Shown here one piece after another: positions 16,928 through 25,608 of a stretch of DNA of 64,000 nucleotides. Source of the DNA: Acinetobacter lwoffii (GTDB taxonomy: Bacteria; Pseudomonadota; Gammaproteobacteria; Pseudomonadales; Moraxellaceae); NCBI RefSeq assembly GCF_002321025.1, contig NZ_DCLL01000027.1:71934-135933 (forward strand), in the 5' to 3' direction. The notes under the pieces were generated by a model, which ran no database searches, was not told the origin of the DNA, and saw nothing but the letters and a program-made list of their open reading frames with translations. Every line of letters starts with the position of its first letter. Position 1 is the first letter of the stretch. The position numbers and the translations under genes are program-made.

Positions 16928-17722
16928 TTAAACCTTCTGAATAAACAGTTCACGATCAAAACGGTACTGCGGGAAGAATACTCCATCTTCAGCGCGTTCA
17001 CCCGCACCAATTACCATGACTGGATACTGTTCATCATTTAATTTCAGAATTTCACGAACCATCGGCTCATCAAAACCTTCCATCATACAGCTGTCAAAAC
17101 CATAAGCACGTAAAGCTAAGACCAGATTTTCACAAGCGAGCGCCGTCGTTTTGGTCGCCCACAGTTTTGCATCAGCCGGACTGAAAGCAGACACTGGCAT
17201 TTGTTTGTCCAATGTACGGGCAACTTTGAAAGCCACTTTCTTAAAGTTACCAAAAGCATTCAGATAACCAGTCTTATAGTTGTAGGGAATATATTTATAG
17301 TATTTCTTAATCGCGGGCGGTGCTTCTGGAAATGGAAATTCATTTACATTACGTTTCGCCATTTCATCGATACGGTCGGTACGTGCGATACAGACAATTA
17401 GCTCAGAAGCTGTTTTGGCTGCCAGTTGACTCATACAGGCTTTGACCAGACGTTTTTTCTTGCCCGGATTTTGTACCACATAAAAAGTCCACGGCTGCAA
17501 GTTCGACGAATTTGGTGCCAACAACGCTAGATCCAGACAGGCATCCAGAACTTCGACAGGAATTGGCTTTTTGGTAAATTTACGCACTGAACGTCGGCTT
17601 TCAATCACCTTACGAAAATTGTCTATATCTATATCTTGAGGTGCAGGTTCGTAATAACGTTTCTTTTCTGGATTTGAACTATCTGTTGTTTGAGAAGAGG
17701 TTTGAGAGTTTTGATTTGGCAT
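16928..17722 (-). CDS. Nitroreductase family protein
   Basis: A 264-residue FMN-dependent oxidoreductase. Family landmarks include RRSVRKFTKKPIP (about 43-55), APNSSNLQPWTF (about 70-81) and the C-terminal GAGERAEDGVFFPQYRFD. A hydrophilic Ser/Gln/Thr-rich leader of about 25 residues precedes the domain. The stretch between about 120 and 165 is longer than in minimal nitroreductases. Natural substrate unknown: it could reduce quinones, nitroaromatics or enones. The gene lies 71 bases after the enoyl-CoA hydratase gene on the same strand. Confidence 0.88.
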   Translation of the reverse strand: MPNQNSQTSSQTTDSSNPEKKRYYEPAPQDIDIDNFRKVIESRRSVRKFTKKPIPVEVLDACLDLALLAPNSSNLQPWTFYVVQNPGKKKRLVKACMSQLAAKTASELIVCIARTDRIDEMAKRNVNEFPFPEAPPAIKKYYKYIPYNYKTGYLNAFGNFKKVAFKVARTLDKQMPVSAFSPADAKLWATKTTALACENLVLALRAYGFDSCMMEGFDEPMVREILKLNDEQYPVMVIGAGERAEDGVFFPQYRFDRELFIQKV

Positions 17723-17793
17723 ACTTCAGATTCTTGGAAAAATAAAAGATTGAGGCAGTCTAAACCACCTCGTTGAACTCATAAGTTTGAAAA

Positions 17794-18594
17794 TTAGTTG
17801 AATTGTGTGAAATCAGGTTTACGTTTTTGCATAAAGGCTTGAACCGCTTCCAGCATTTCTGGCGAGCCAACACGCTGCATGAAAATTTCTGCTTCATGGT
17901 CAATCCATTCCACAATTTCATTCACATTATGTTTCATCAAGGCTTTAGATTGCACCAGTGATGCCAATGGCAGGGCAGAGAGCTGGGCAGCTTGTGCTGC
18001 TGCTTTAGTATAAACATCTTCTTCAATGCTATTCACCAGACCTGCGTCGAGTGCTTTTTCGCTATTGAATTTTTGCGCAGTCAGCAATAATTCGGCCGCT
18101 TTATGATAACCCGCTTGCTGAATCAACAGCTTGCTTGAAGCACCTTCAGGCGATAGACCCAGACTGACAAATGGAATCTGGAACAGGGCGGTATTGTCAC
18201 TATAGACCAGATCACAATGCAGTAAGATCGTCACGCCAATGCCGATTGCAACACCACGCACGGCTGCAATCAATGGCTTGGAAAATTTTGCAGCAGATTT
18301 CAGTAAAACAAACGGTGGGCCTTCAGCGGCGGGTGCCTGACCTTTCTTCGCAGCAGATTTCATAAAATCCTGCATATCATTGCCCGCACTAAAGTCTGCA
18401 TCCTGACCACGTAAAACGACCACACGAACTTCAGGCGCCTGATCTGCTTCATCTAAAGCTTTCGCAATCCAGAGATAAAGTTCGCTATATAACGCATTTT
18501 TCGCTTCCGGACGATTGATGGCTAAAGTGAGTACACCATGTTCTAAATTCGCATTCAAATGCTCATGAGGTTGTTGAATACAGCTCAGTGTCAT
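17794..18594 (-). CDS. Enoyl-CoA hydratase/isomerase family protein
   Basis: A 266-residue crotonase-fold enzyme. It shows the N-terminal INRPEAKNAL motif, an oxyanion-hole Gly in RGVAIGIGVT (about residues 113-122), and SLGLSPEGASSKLL, where a single Glu occupies the catalytic position. Members with this arrangement are often delta3-delta2-enoyl-CoA isomerases rather than two-Glu hydratases; I infer that from pattern only. Likely role in fatty-acid or aromatic acyl-CoA degradation. Divergent from the NadM-like gene. Confidence 0.87.
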   Translation of the reverse strand: MTLSCIQQPHEHLNANLEHGVLTLAINRPEAKNALYSELYLWIAKALDEADQAPEVRVVVLRGQDADFSAGNDMQDFMKSAAKKGQAPAAEGPPFVLLKSAAKFSKPLIAAVRGVAIGIGVTILLHCDLVYSDNTALFQIPFVSLGLSPEGASSKLLIQQAGYHKAAELLLTAQKFNSEKALDAGLVNSIEEDVYTKAAAQAAQLSALPLASLVQSKALMKHNVNEIVEWIDHEAEIFMQRVGSPEMLEAVQAFMQKRKPDFTQFN

Positions 18595-18697
18595 CGTACT
18601 ATCCTTGCTTTAAAACTTAATTTGATTTTATGGGAATGATTATGTCGCATATTTATTGGGGCAGCACAACTCATGAGTCATAAAAAACTGATCCCTT

Positions 18698-19267
18698 ATG
18701 AACTATACATTTGATTATCTGGTTTTCATTGGCCGCTTTCAGCCTTTTCATCTGGCGCACATGCAAACGATTAACATTGCCCTGCAACACAGTCAACATG
18801 TGATTTTGGCTCTCGGCTCTGCGCAAAATGAACGCAATATCAAAAATCCATTCTTGGCTTCGGAGCGTGAAGCCATGATCCTGTCAAATTTCAGTCCTGA
18901 AGATCAAGCTCGGATCAAATTTGTAGATGTCATTGATGTTTATAATGATGAAAAATGGCAAAAACTGGTGAAATCGCTGGTGAATCAGGTTATTGAACCG
19001 GATGCCAAAGTTGGGCTGATTGGGCACTTTAAAGATGATTCTTCTTATTATTTAAAGTTTTTTCCAGAATGGGAAATGGTCGAACTTGACAGCCTGGAAG
19101 ATGCCTTATCCGCCACGCCGATGCGTGAAGCTTATTATCGTGGCGAAATTCAACGAGATAAATTTCCACAAGGCACGATTGATTTTCTAGAGAATTTCCA
19201 AAAAACCACGACCTATCAGCAACTCAGTGAAAAATTTGCCCAGAATGATAAAACCAATCTGCTTTAA
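18698..19267 (+). CDS. nadM: Nicotinamide-nucleotide adenylyltransferase, NadM-like
   Basis: Transfers AMP from ATP to NMN to make NAD in salvage. The 189-residue protein has the nucleotidyltransferase signature GRFQPFHLAHMQ (about 12-23) and, near the C-terminus, SATPMREAYYRGE, the ATP-binding ISSTxxR-type motif. This is only the adenylyltransferase domain: some NadM proteins of other bacteria carry an added Nudix domain, which is absent. The first ATG lacks a good ribosome binding site. The gene converges on argP with a 5-base gap and no visible terminator between. Confidence 0.82.
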   Translation: MNYTFDYLVFIGRFQPFHLAHMQTINIALQHSQHVILALGSAQNERNIKNPFLASEREAMILSNFSPEDQARIKFVDVIDVYNDEKWQKLVKSLVNQVIEPDAKVGLIGHFKDDSSYYLKFFPEWEMVELDSLEDALSATPMREAYYRGEIQRDKFPQGTIDFLENFQKTTTYQQLSEKFAQNDKTNLL

Positions 19268-19272
19268 AAGTA

Positions 19273-20178
19273 TCAGGTTGTTATGGGTTGATTCATGGTA
19301 GTTTGAGCATGCTGTTTCAAACATTCGCCTAAAATTTCCAGGGCAGACGACTGTTCTTTCCAGTGATGCCAATACAAGGGTACTTCAATTCGCATCTCAC
19401 TCGAAAGTTCAAGCAGTTCACCTGACTCCAGCAAATCCCTGGTTTGATAGTCCGGCAGCCAGCCATATCCTAGACCCATGACAATCGCATCAAAAAATGC
19501 ATGGGTCGATGGAATAAAGAAATGAGGATATTGAGCAAGGTTCAGGCCAAATTCGTGCTGAATAAACTGGGTATGTAGCTGGTCTTTTTCATTAAAAATA
19601 ATGGCAGGGGCAAGGCGTAGCGCATCCCGATGTACCCCTTGATGAAACCAGTTTCGGGAAAAGTCAGGGGTGGCGACCAGACGATACTGCATCTGTCCGA
19701 TCAACTCAGCCCGGCAACCTTTCATTGCCTTACTCTCTGTACTCAAACAGGCATTGACGAGACCTGCTTCTAACAGATGATGAGTCTGTGATTGATCATC
19801 CACCTGAAAATGCAACACAATTTTATGCTGGATCAGCTGGGCTTGTAAGGTTGGTAATAGCCAGGTCGCGAGCGAATCAGCATTGGTGGCAATATTCAGA
19901 CAATAGAAACCTTCCTGTTGCAATTGTCCACCCAAATCCTGCATCAGATTCTGTTCTAGCAAACGTTGATGCTGTAAATAATGCAATAAGGTTTGTCCGG
20001 ATTGAGTCACACGGCAAGGCCGATCTCTCACCAGAAGCAATTGTCCCAATTTTTTTTCCAGACTTTGAACACGAAGGGTCACTGCCGAGGCAGTAATATT
20101 TAGCTGCTCGGCAGCCAGATCGAAACTTCCCGTTTTTGCAACTGCGTAAAAAGCATCACATTGTTTCGCATTCAGCAT
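19273..20178 (-). CDS. argP: LysR-family regulator, ArgP/LysG type
   Basis: A 301-residue regulator with the ArgP-type N-terminus (LNAKQCDAFYAVAKTGSFDLAA, residues 2-23 in part) and SAVTLRVQSLEKKLG as recognition helix region. ArgP senses lysine or arginine and activates the ArgO/LysE exporter gene, which is exactly the divergent neighbour at 20283. The shared intergenic region of 104 bases should hold its operator. Assignment rests on N-terminal sequence and the paired exporter. Confidence 0.87.
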   Translation of the reverse strand: MLNAKQCDAFYAVAKTGSFDLAAEQLNITASAVTLRVQSLEKKLGQLLLVRDRPCRVTQSGQTLLHYLQHQRLLEQNLMQDLGGQLQQEGFYCLNIATNADSLATWLLPTLQAQLIQHKIVLHFQVDDQSQTHHLLEAGLVNACLSTESKAMKGCRAELIGQMQYRLVATPDFSRNWFHQGVHRDALRLAPAIIFNEKDQLHTQFIQHEFGLNLAQYPHFFIPSTHAFFDAIVMGLGYGWLPDYQTRDLLESGELLELSSEMRIEVPLYWHHWKEQSSALEILGECLKQHAQTTMNQPITT

Positions 20179-20282
20179 ATCTGTTATCTAAAAATAATTT
20201 AGTTAAATTGATATTAACTTAGTTTTAATTAATCGCATCCATTTTGTTGAATAATTCATTTATTCAAAAAAAGGGGAATGTG

Positions 20283-20888
20283 ATGTTCAGTTATATGATG
20301 AGTGGTTTTGCAGTGGGAATGAGCCTGATTGTCAGTATCGGTGCACAGAATGCTTTTGTATTAAAACAAGGTTTAAAACAGCAGCATGTGTTCTGGGTCT
20401 GTGTGATTTGTGCCTTGTCTGATTCCATTTTAATTCTGCTTGGCGTACTAGGCTTTGCGCGTATCATTGAACATTATCCAGATATTGTTATATTTTCTAA
20501 ATATATTGGTGCAGGATTCCTGTTTTATTATGGTTTGCATCATGCGATCAGCGCATTTAAATCAACAGAGGTTTTGGCACCAAGTGACCAGCTAACAGAG
20601 CATTTTCTACAAGTACTGATGATCTGCCTGGCTTTTACCTGGCTGAATCCACATGTTTACTTAGACACAGTCATATTGATTGGATCAATTTCAACCCAAT
20701 ACGCCTTAGGAAAATGGTGGTTTGCTTTAGGCGCTGTCTGTGCTTCCTGGTTTTTCTTCTTTAGTTTGGGATATGGGGCAAAGATATTGACACCTTGGTT
20801 CCAACATCCAAAAGCATGGAAAATACTGGATGCTATTATTGCCTGTACCATGTGGGGCGTCGCAGTGTCATTAATTCTCAGTATTTGA
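20283..20888 (+). CDS. LysE/ArgO family amino acid exporter
   Basis: A 201-residue inner-membrane protein with about six hydrophobic helices and the LysE signature SIGAQNAFVLKQGL near the N-terminus. It exports basic amino acids (lysine or arginine) to relieve overload. AGGGG lies 6 bases before the ATG of MFSYMMSG; a 13-codon upstream extension (MLNNSF) has no such site. Regulation by the divergent ArgP-type protein is inferred from family precedent. Confidence 0.9.
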   Translation: MFSYMMSGFAVGMSLIVSIGAQNAFVLKQGLKQQHVFWVCVICALSDSILILLGVLGFARIIEHYPDIVIFSKYIGAGFLFYYGLHHAISAFKSTEVLAPSDQLTEHFLQVLMICLAFTWLNPHVYLDTVILIGSISTQYALGKWWFALGAVCASWFFFFSLGYGAKILTPWFQHPKAWKILDAIIACTMWGVAVSLILSI

Positions 20889-21297
20889 TTCAGGCTACGA
20901 AAGCGGATAGATCGGTTAAGAGTTGTCTAAACGTGTCATTTTAGATAGTGATCAAGAATAGGCAGCGCAGAAAACAACTCTTTTCATTACTACGAGCACA
21001 TGGATATTTCCAATATAAATTGAGCTTAAAATCAACGATCTGTCTTATATAAAAATTTATAAAATCAGAATTTTATAAGATGAAAACAGTCTCCTGCTAG
21101 CCTAGCAGGGCCACTTATAAGAGAAAAATCAGCGCAAGTATTTTGTCCGTTAGTCATGAATGATTTTACAAAAACTTCAATAAACTGGTATAAAAATAAC
21201 GAAAACCTGTTCGCTCAAAAAACAAGAAAATTTAGTTTCAGATTAAGCCGTGTACTTAAATCCGATCAATAAGAAATTAAGCAAGGTGGATTTAAAA
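20889..21297. other. Intergenic region lysE to yceI
   Basis: A 409-base gap with no gene I can support. It contains the near-perfect dyad CCTGCTAG-C-CTAGCAGG at 21093-21109 without a T run, so it is more likely an operator or structural repeat than a terminator. A TATAAA at about 21189 could be a -10 box for yceI. Confidence 0.4.
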
Positions 21298-21861
21298 TTG
21301 AAAACAATAATAAAAACTGGACTCCTTAGCCTAGCGATCTGTTTAGCTTTGACCAGTCAGTCTTTTGCAAGATCATGGACCTTAACTCCCAAAAGTGATG
21401 TCGGTTTTGAGATCAAGTCGATGGGATTGACTGTGGTTAAAGCCAAGTTCAATCAGGTCCAATCTACAATGCAGTTTGATGCTAAAGCACCGCACAATGC
21501 CTCAACCCATCTGGTCATGGATGTGGAAAGTTTAAGCTTTAGTAAACCGCTATTTAAACATATGATTTTGGGCGAAGACCTGTTTTATGTAGAAAAATAT
21601 AAGACTGTAATTTTTAAAAGTATCCAGTTTAAAGACTTGGGTAATGGTAAATACAATGTTTTAGGTCATTTAACCCTACGTGGTGTGACCAAGCCTGTGA
21701 TTTTTGAAACCACGTTTAAACCCAGTATGTCAAATGCCAACCTGCTTGATGTTCAGGCATCAGCCGTCATTAACCGTAGGGATTTTGGTATGAAAAAAGG
21801 AATTGCCGGGGTAGGGGATAAAGTTAATCTTCATCTATCAGGCCAGTGTGAAATGAAATAG
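21298..21861 (+). CDS. YceI family periplasmic protein
   Basis: A lipocalin-like beta-barrel protein family that binds isoprenoid or amphipathic ligands in the periplasm. The start is best placed at a TTG with AAGGTGGA seven bases upstream; the resulting product of 187 residues begins (M)KTIIKTGLLSLAICLALTSQ, a clean signal peptide probably cleaved after SFA. A GTG 48 bases earlier would add an unsuitable polar leader. Family motifs follow: TPKSDVGFEIKSMG, LVMDVESLSF and the C-terminal INRRDFGMKKG. Physiological role unknown. Confidence 0.87.
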   Translation: MKTIIKTGLLSLAICLALTSQSFARSWTLTPKSDVGFEIKSMGLTVVKAKFNQVQSTMQFDAKAPHNASTHLVMDVESLSFSKPLFKHMILGEDLFYVEKYKTVIFKSIQFKDLGNGKYNVLGHLTLRGVTKPVIFETTFKPSMSNANLLDVQASAVINRRDFGMKKGIAGVGDKVNLHLSGQCEMK

Positions 21862-21902
21862 GGTAGATATAAAATACTTGATGATATGAAAGTTATTGTA
21901 AA

Positions 21903-21927
21903 AAAAGCTCGAATATTTCGAGCTTTT
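21903..21927. terminator. Bidirectional terminator yceI/bcp
   Basis: Perfect 11-bp stem AAAAGCTCGAA / TTCGAGCTTTT with loop TAT, between two convergent genes. Confidence 0.9.
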
Positions 21928-21948
21928 GTCTATACGGTAAGCATGCAA

Positions 21949-22407
21949 TTAAGCAGCTTGCAAAGCTTTTAAATCTTCCAGAACTTGTTCTGCGTGACCT
22001 GCTGCTTTGACCTTACGGTATTCTTTGACCAGTTGACCGTTATGGAAAATGAAAGTCGAACGCTCAATGCCCATCACTTGTTTACCATACATGTTCTTTT
22101 CTTTAATCACATCAAAGTGATTGCACAACACCTCTTCTTTATCGCTGATCAGGTTAATACTCAGGTTCTGCTTTTCAGTAAAGTTCTGATGAGCTTTTAC
22201 CGAATCACGGGATACGCCAAGAATTGTGGTATTTAAAGCATCGAACTGATCTTTTAAACAGGAAAATCCTACTGCCTGAGTTGTGCAGCCCGGTGTAGAA
22301 TCTTTAGGATAAAAATAAATCACCAGCCATTCTGTATTTAACTGGGTTAAATTGATTTCGCCTGTCGTCGCAGGAAAATTTTGGTCAAGCAAACTCATTT
22401 CAGACAT
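21949..22407 (-). CDS. bcp: Thioredoxin-dependent thiol peroxidase (peroxiredoxin, BCP type)
   Basis: Reduces hydrogen peroxide and organic hydroperoxides using thioredoxin. The 152-residue protein has the AhpC/TSA/BCP fold with peroxidatic Cys41 in STPGCTTQA. In E. coli BCP the resolving Cys sits five residues later; here that place is Val46, while Cys50 lies nine residues after Cys41. The protein may act as a 1-Cys enzyme or use Cys50 or Cys94. AGGAG precedes the ATG by five bases. An independent unit with terminators nearby. Confidence 0.92.
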   Translation of the reverse strand: MSEMSLLDQNFPATTGEINLTQLNTEWLVIYFYPKDSTPGCTTQAVGFSCLKDQFDALNTTILGVSRDSVKAHQNFTEKQNLSINLISDKEEVLCNHFDVIKEKNMYGKQVMGIERSTFIFHNGQLVKEYRKVKAAGHAEQVLEDLKALQAA

Positions 22408-22440
22408 AAAAACTCCTGTTTTCTTGAAATTTTTTCAAAA

Positions 22441-22473
22441 AAAATAAGCCACATTATTATAGTGGCTTATTTT
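22441..22473 (-). terminator. Terminator after the small periplasmic protein gene
   Basis: Perfect 12-bp stem AAAATAAGCCAC / GTGGCTTATTTT with a nine-base loop; it separates the 22493-22906 gene from bcp. Confidence 0.88.
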
Positions 22474-22492
22474 ATCAAAGAATAATCAGATC

Positions 22493-22906
22493 TTATTTCT
22501 TTGGTGCCGCTTGAGCTGATTTCATCGCTTCTTCAGTCAAAGTTTTCAGTTTGCCTGTTAACTGTGGACCAAAGCATGCTTGAAGATCTTTATTCTGCTT
22601 CTGTACAAAAGCTAAAGTGCCTGGGCTTTTCTTCTGGTTAATAGTGCTTTGAATTTCCCATTTTTGTGCATTGGTTAATTTGCCATCTGCTTCAATAGCA
22701 CAACCACAATATTTGCTGACTTCAGCAGATGTCAATTTTTTGCTTTTGCCAGTTTCATTTTTACAAACATTGATCAATGCAGATTTTACATTGGTGCTTT
22801 TATAAGCTTGTTGTAATTTGTCATCAGCCGCTTGAGCCGTAGTTGCGAACATAGCAGCAGCTGAGACAATTGCTGAAAGCACGATGCTTGATTTTAAATT
22901 CTTCAT
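22493..22906 (-). CDS. Small secreted protein of unknown function
   Basis: A 137-residue product with a clear signal peptide (MKNLKSSIVLSAIVSAAAMF..., cleavage likely after AQA-A). The mature part is basic and has four Cys: one in NVCKNE, two in KYCGCAIE, one in QACFGP, suggesting disulfides in the periplasm. I know no function. AAGGTAGAG precedes the ATG. The frame is open further upstream into queC but that extension is not plausible. It lies 16 bases after queC on the same strand and may be co-transcribed. Confidence 0.82.
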   Translation of the reverse strand: MKNLKSSIVLSAIVSAAAMFATTAQAADDKLQQAYKSTNVKSALINVCKNETGKSKKLTSAEVSKYCGCAIEADGKLTNAQKWEIQSTINQKKSPGTLAFVQKQNKDLQACFGPQLTGKLKTLTEEAMKSAQAAPKK

Positions 22907-22922
22907 AAACTCTACCTTGTTA

Positions 22923-23591
22923 TTACGGTATATAACGTGTCGGGTCTTCAACACCTGCGTCCACAAAACCCTGTTTACGTAAACGACAACTGTCGCATTT
23001 GCCACAGGCACGTCCTTGGTCATCTGCTTGATAGCATGACACCGTTTGACTGTAGTCTACGCCATGTTCAATACCTAAGCGAATGATATTTGCTTTGGAT
23101 AAATGTAACAAAGGTGTTTCAAATTTGAGCGCCTGACCCTCTACGCCAACCTTGGTCGCAAGGCGTGCCATGTTGGCAAATGCGTCAATAAATTCCGGAC
23201 GGCAATCCGGATAACCGGAGTAATCAACCGCATTAATTCCGATGACAATCGCTTCAGCTTCGAATACTTCTGCCGCGGCCAGAGCGTAAGACAAGAAGAT
23301 GGTATTACGTGCCGGAACATAGGTAATCGGAATACCAGCCTGTTCATGGTCGGGCACCTCAATACTATGATCGGTAAGGGCTGAGCCACCCAGATTACCC
23401 AGATCAATATTGATCACTCGATGTTCCACACCCGCATGTTGCGTTAAAGCTTTTGCTGCATCCAGCTCGGTCGTTGAACGCTGACCATATCGAAAACTAA
23501 GTGCGATACATTCATAGCGTGCCTGCGCCCAAGCCAGACATGTTGTTGAGTCTAATCCGCCAGATAACAGGACAATGGCACGAGGGCGCAT
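22923..23591 (-). CDS. queC: 7-cyano-7-deazaguanine synthase
   Basis: Makes preQ0 from 7-carboxy-7-deazaguanine, ammonia and ATP in queuosine synthesis. The 222-residue protein shows the ATP-pyrophosphatase loop SGGLDS (10-15) and the C-terminal zinc site CGKCDSCRLRKQGF together with the upstream Cys in TVSCYQAD. The start is the ATG of MRPRAIVL, nine bases after GGAG; an upstream TTG is in frame but overlaps that site. queE lies just upstream on the same strand. Confidence 0.96.
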   Translation of the reverse strand: MRPRAIVLLSGGLDSTTCLAWAQARYECIALSFRYGQRSTTELDAAKALTQHAGVEHRVINIDLGNLGGSALTDHSIEVPDHEQAGIPITYVPARNTIFLSYALAAAEVFEAEAIVIGINAVDYSGYPDCRPEFIDAFANMARLATKVGVEGQALKFETPLLHLSKANIIRLGIEHGVDYSQTVSCYQADDQGRACGKCDSCRLRKQGFVDAGVEDPTRYIP

Positions 23592-23626
23592 AAGCTGATT
23601 CTCCAAAAAAAATACTTTACAAAAAA

Positions 23627-24337
23627 TTAACGACCAGTTTCATCATTCCATAACAACTTGTGTAGCTGTAACTGGAAACGAACAGGGAGATGGTCTTCTA
23701 AAATCCACTGAGCCAAATCACGTGCCAGTGGTGGTAAACGAACCGCACCTTTTTCAACCGCAAATGCAGGCGAAAACCAAACTGTACTCACTTTGTCTTG
23801 AAGTTGGTACAGTTCTAACTGCTGCTTTGACCATTCATAATCTTCACGATTGCATATCACAAACTTGATTTGATCATGTGCAGTTAAATGATCGAGATTA
23901 GAAAGCAAATTCCGTGCAACTTCACCTGAAGTTGGTGTTTTTAAATCGAGGACTTTGGAAACACGTGAATCCACTTTGGACACATCTAAAGCGCCACTGG
24001 TTTCAAGTGAAACTTCGCATCCTAAATCTGCCAGTCGCTGCATCAGGGGTAGGGCATTGGGCTGCGCCAGTGGTTCACCACCGGTCACACAGACATAAGG
24101 GGTTTTAAAATCAAGCGTGGTCTGGATAATATCGTCCAGAGACTGACGCTCACCGCCTTCAAAGGAATAGGTGGTATCACAATAGCTACAACGTAATGGG
24201 CAACCGGTTAAACGGATAAATACTGTTGGCAGTCCTGCGGCATTGGCTTCACCTTGCAATGAATAGAAAATCTCCGTAATGCGTAAACCCGCAGACGGAT
24301 CAGAGACAGGAATTGCGGAAGATCGAAGCGTATTCAT
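23627..24337 (-). CDS. queE: 7-carboxy-7-deazaguanine synthase
   Basis: Radical SAM enzyme converting 6-carboxytetrahydropterin to 7-carboxy-7-deazaguanine. The 236-residue protein has the cluster motif GCPLRCSYCDTTY (Cys46, Cys50, Cys53; CX3CX2C) and TGGEPLAQP for SAM binding. It forms a likely operon with queC, 35 bases downstream. queD is not in the window. The start MNTLRSS is preferred over MVSFV five codons upstream by family length. Confidence 0.95.
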   Translation of the reverse strand: MNTLRSSAIPVSDPSAGLRITEIFYSLQGEANAAGLPTVFIRLTGCPLRCSYCDTTYSFEGGERQSLDDIIQTTLDFKTPYVCVTGGEPLAQPNALPLMQRLADLGCEVSLETSGALDVSKVDSRVSKVLDLKTPTSGEVARNLLSNLDHLTAHDQIKFVICNREDYEWSKQQLELYQLQDKVSTVWFSPAFAVEKGAVRLPPLARDLAQWILEDHLPVRFQLQLHKLLWNDETGR

Positions 24338-24388
24338 AACAAAACTAACCAATGAGAAATAAATAACCGGGTATAAAAATAAAAATCC

Positions 24389-24410
24389 CTACGATCATTA
24401 CTAATCGTAG
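24389..24410 (-). terminator. dapD terminator
   Basis: CTACGAT / ATCGTAG stem; on the minus strand it is followed by GGATTTTTATTTTTA. It lies about 60 bases past the dapD stop. Confidence 0.7.
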
Positions 24411-24468
24411 AGACGAGGAGCAGTTGAAGCTCCGAGGAACACAAATGTGTCCTCTAAGTTAAGACATC

Positions 24469-25290
24469 TTAGTCTTCGCGTAATAGATCGTTCAGGCTTG
24501 TTTTAGAACGAGTTTGTGCATCAACTTTTTTCACGATAATGGCAGCATACAAGCTATAAGTACCGCATTTAGATGGAAGGCTACCAGCAACAACGACTGA
24601 ACCTGCTGGTACGCGACCATAATGAATTTCGCCAGTGGCACGGTCATAAATCTTGGTCGATTGACCAATGAATACGCCCATTGAAATCACAGAACCTTCT
24701 TCAACGATTACGCCTTCCACAATTTCAGAACGTGCACCGATAAAGCAGTTATCTTCAATAATGGTTGGATTCGCTTGAAGCGGTTCAAGCACACCACCAA
24801 TACCGACACCACCTGACAAGTGAACATTTTTACCGATTTGTGCACATGAACCTACAGTTGCCCAGGTATCAACCATCGTGCCTTCATCTACATAAGCACC
24901 AATGTTGACATAAGAAGGCATCAAGATCACGCCTTTAGCCTGGAAAGAACCTTTACGTGCAACAGCAGGCGGTACAACACGTACGCCAGCAGCCTTGAAT
25001 TGTTCTTCAGTCCAACCTGAGAATTTAGTCTCTACTTTGTCATAGAAACGAAGATCACAAGCTTCCATTGGTTTGTTGTCGTTTAATTTAAATGATAACA
25101 ATACCGCTTTTTTAATCCATTGATGAACAACCCATTCACCATCGATTTTTTCAGCAACACGTAAAGTACCATTGTCTAGACCAGCAATTACTTCCTCTAC
25201 TGCTTGACGAATTTCAGCAGAGCAATCTGCAGCTGTAAAATTCGCACGGTCTTCAAACGCTTGTTCAATGATTGTTGAAAGCTGCGACAT
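24469..25290 (-). CDS. dapD: Tetrahydrodipicolinate N-succinyltransferase
   Basis: Catalyses the succinyl-CoA-dependent step of lysine/diaminopimelate synthesis. The 273-residue protein has an N-terminal helical domain and then hexapeptide repeats forming a left-handed beta-helix (for example the run from VILMPSYVNIGAYVDEGTM to ENCFIGARSEIVEG, roughly 125-210), with the substrate-binding stretch RVVPPAVARKG. Length is normal. GGAAGGAAGATC precedes the ATG. It appears to be a single-gene unit. Confidence 0.96.
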   Translation of the reverse strand: MSQLSTIIEQAFEDRANFTAADCSAEIRQAVEEVIAGLDNGTLRVAEKIDGEWVVHQWIKKAVLLSFKLNDNKPMEACDLRFYDKVETKFSGWTEEQFKAAGVRVVPPAVARKGSFQAKGVILMPSYVNIGAYVDEGTMVDTWATVGSCAQIGKNVHLSGGVGIGGVLEPLQANPTIIEDNCFIGARSEIVEGVIVEEGSVISMGVFIGQSTKIYDRATGEIHYGRVPAGSVVVAGSLPSKCGTYSLYAAIIVKKVDAQTRSKTSLNDLLRED

Positions 25291-25608
25291 GATCTTCCTT
25301 CCAGAAAAAATTTTCTAGATTTTACACTATATTGCAGAAAAAATAGTTGAAAGCACTAAAAATAGATGAAAAATAACTAAAAGTGTAGAAAGCGTGAAAT
25401 TATTAAAGTGATAAGTGTACTTTTTTATTATGTTGAAATGTAGGAGAAGTGTTAGAAAACACTTGGTTCTCAACAAGAAAAATTAATTTGTATCAAAAAA
25501 TAACAAAAGATGAGCAAAATGTGAATAAAAAATATTTTTTAAGTCCTTTATATTGAGCCTATCACGAATAACTAATGATCAAAATAAGTTCTTTTGAGGA
25601 GAGAAATA
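25291..25608. promoter_or_regulatory. Divergent region dapD / outer-membrane protein
   Basis: About 318 bases with no gene. It must carry both divergent promoters. A hairpin AAGTGTT-AGAA-AACACTT at 25447-25464 lies about 145 bases before the plus-strand start; it lacks a T run and could be a 5' leader structure. Confidence 0.4.

Noticed and set aside
25447..25464. Hairpin AAGTGTT-AGAA-AACACTT as a riboswitch before the outer-membrane gene
   Set aside because: Too small for any riboswitch class and no conserved motif; kept only as a possible leader hairpin.
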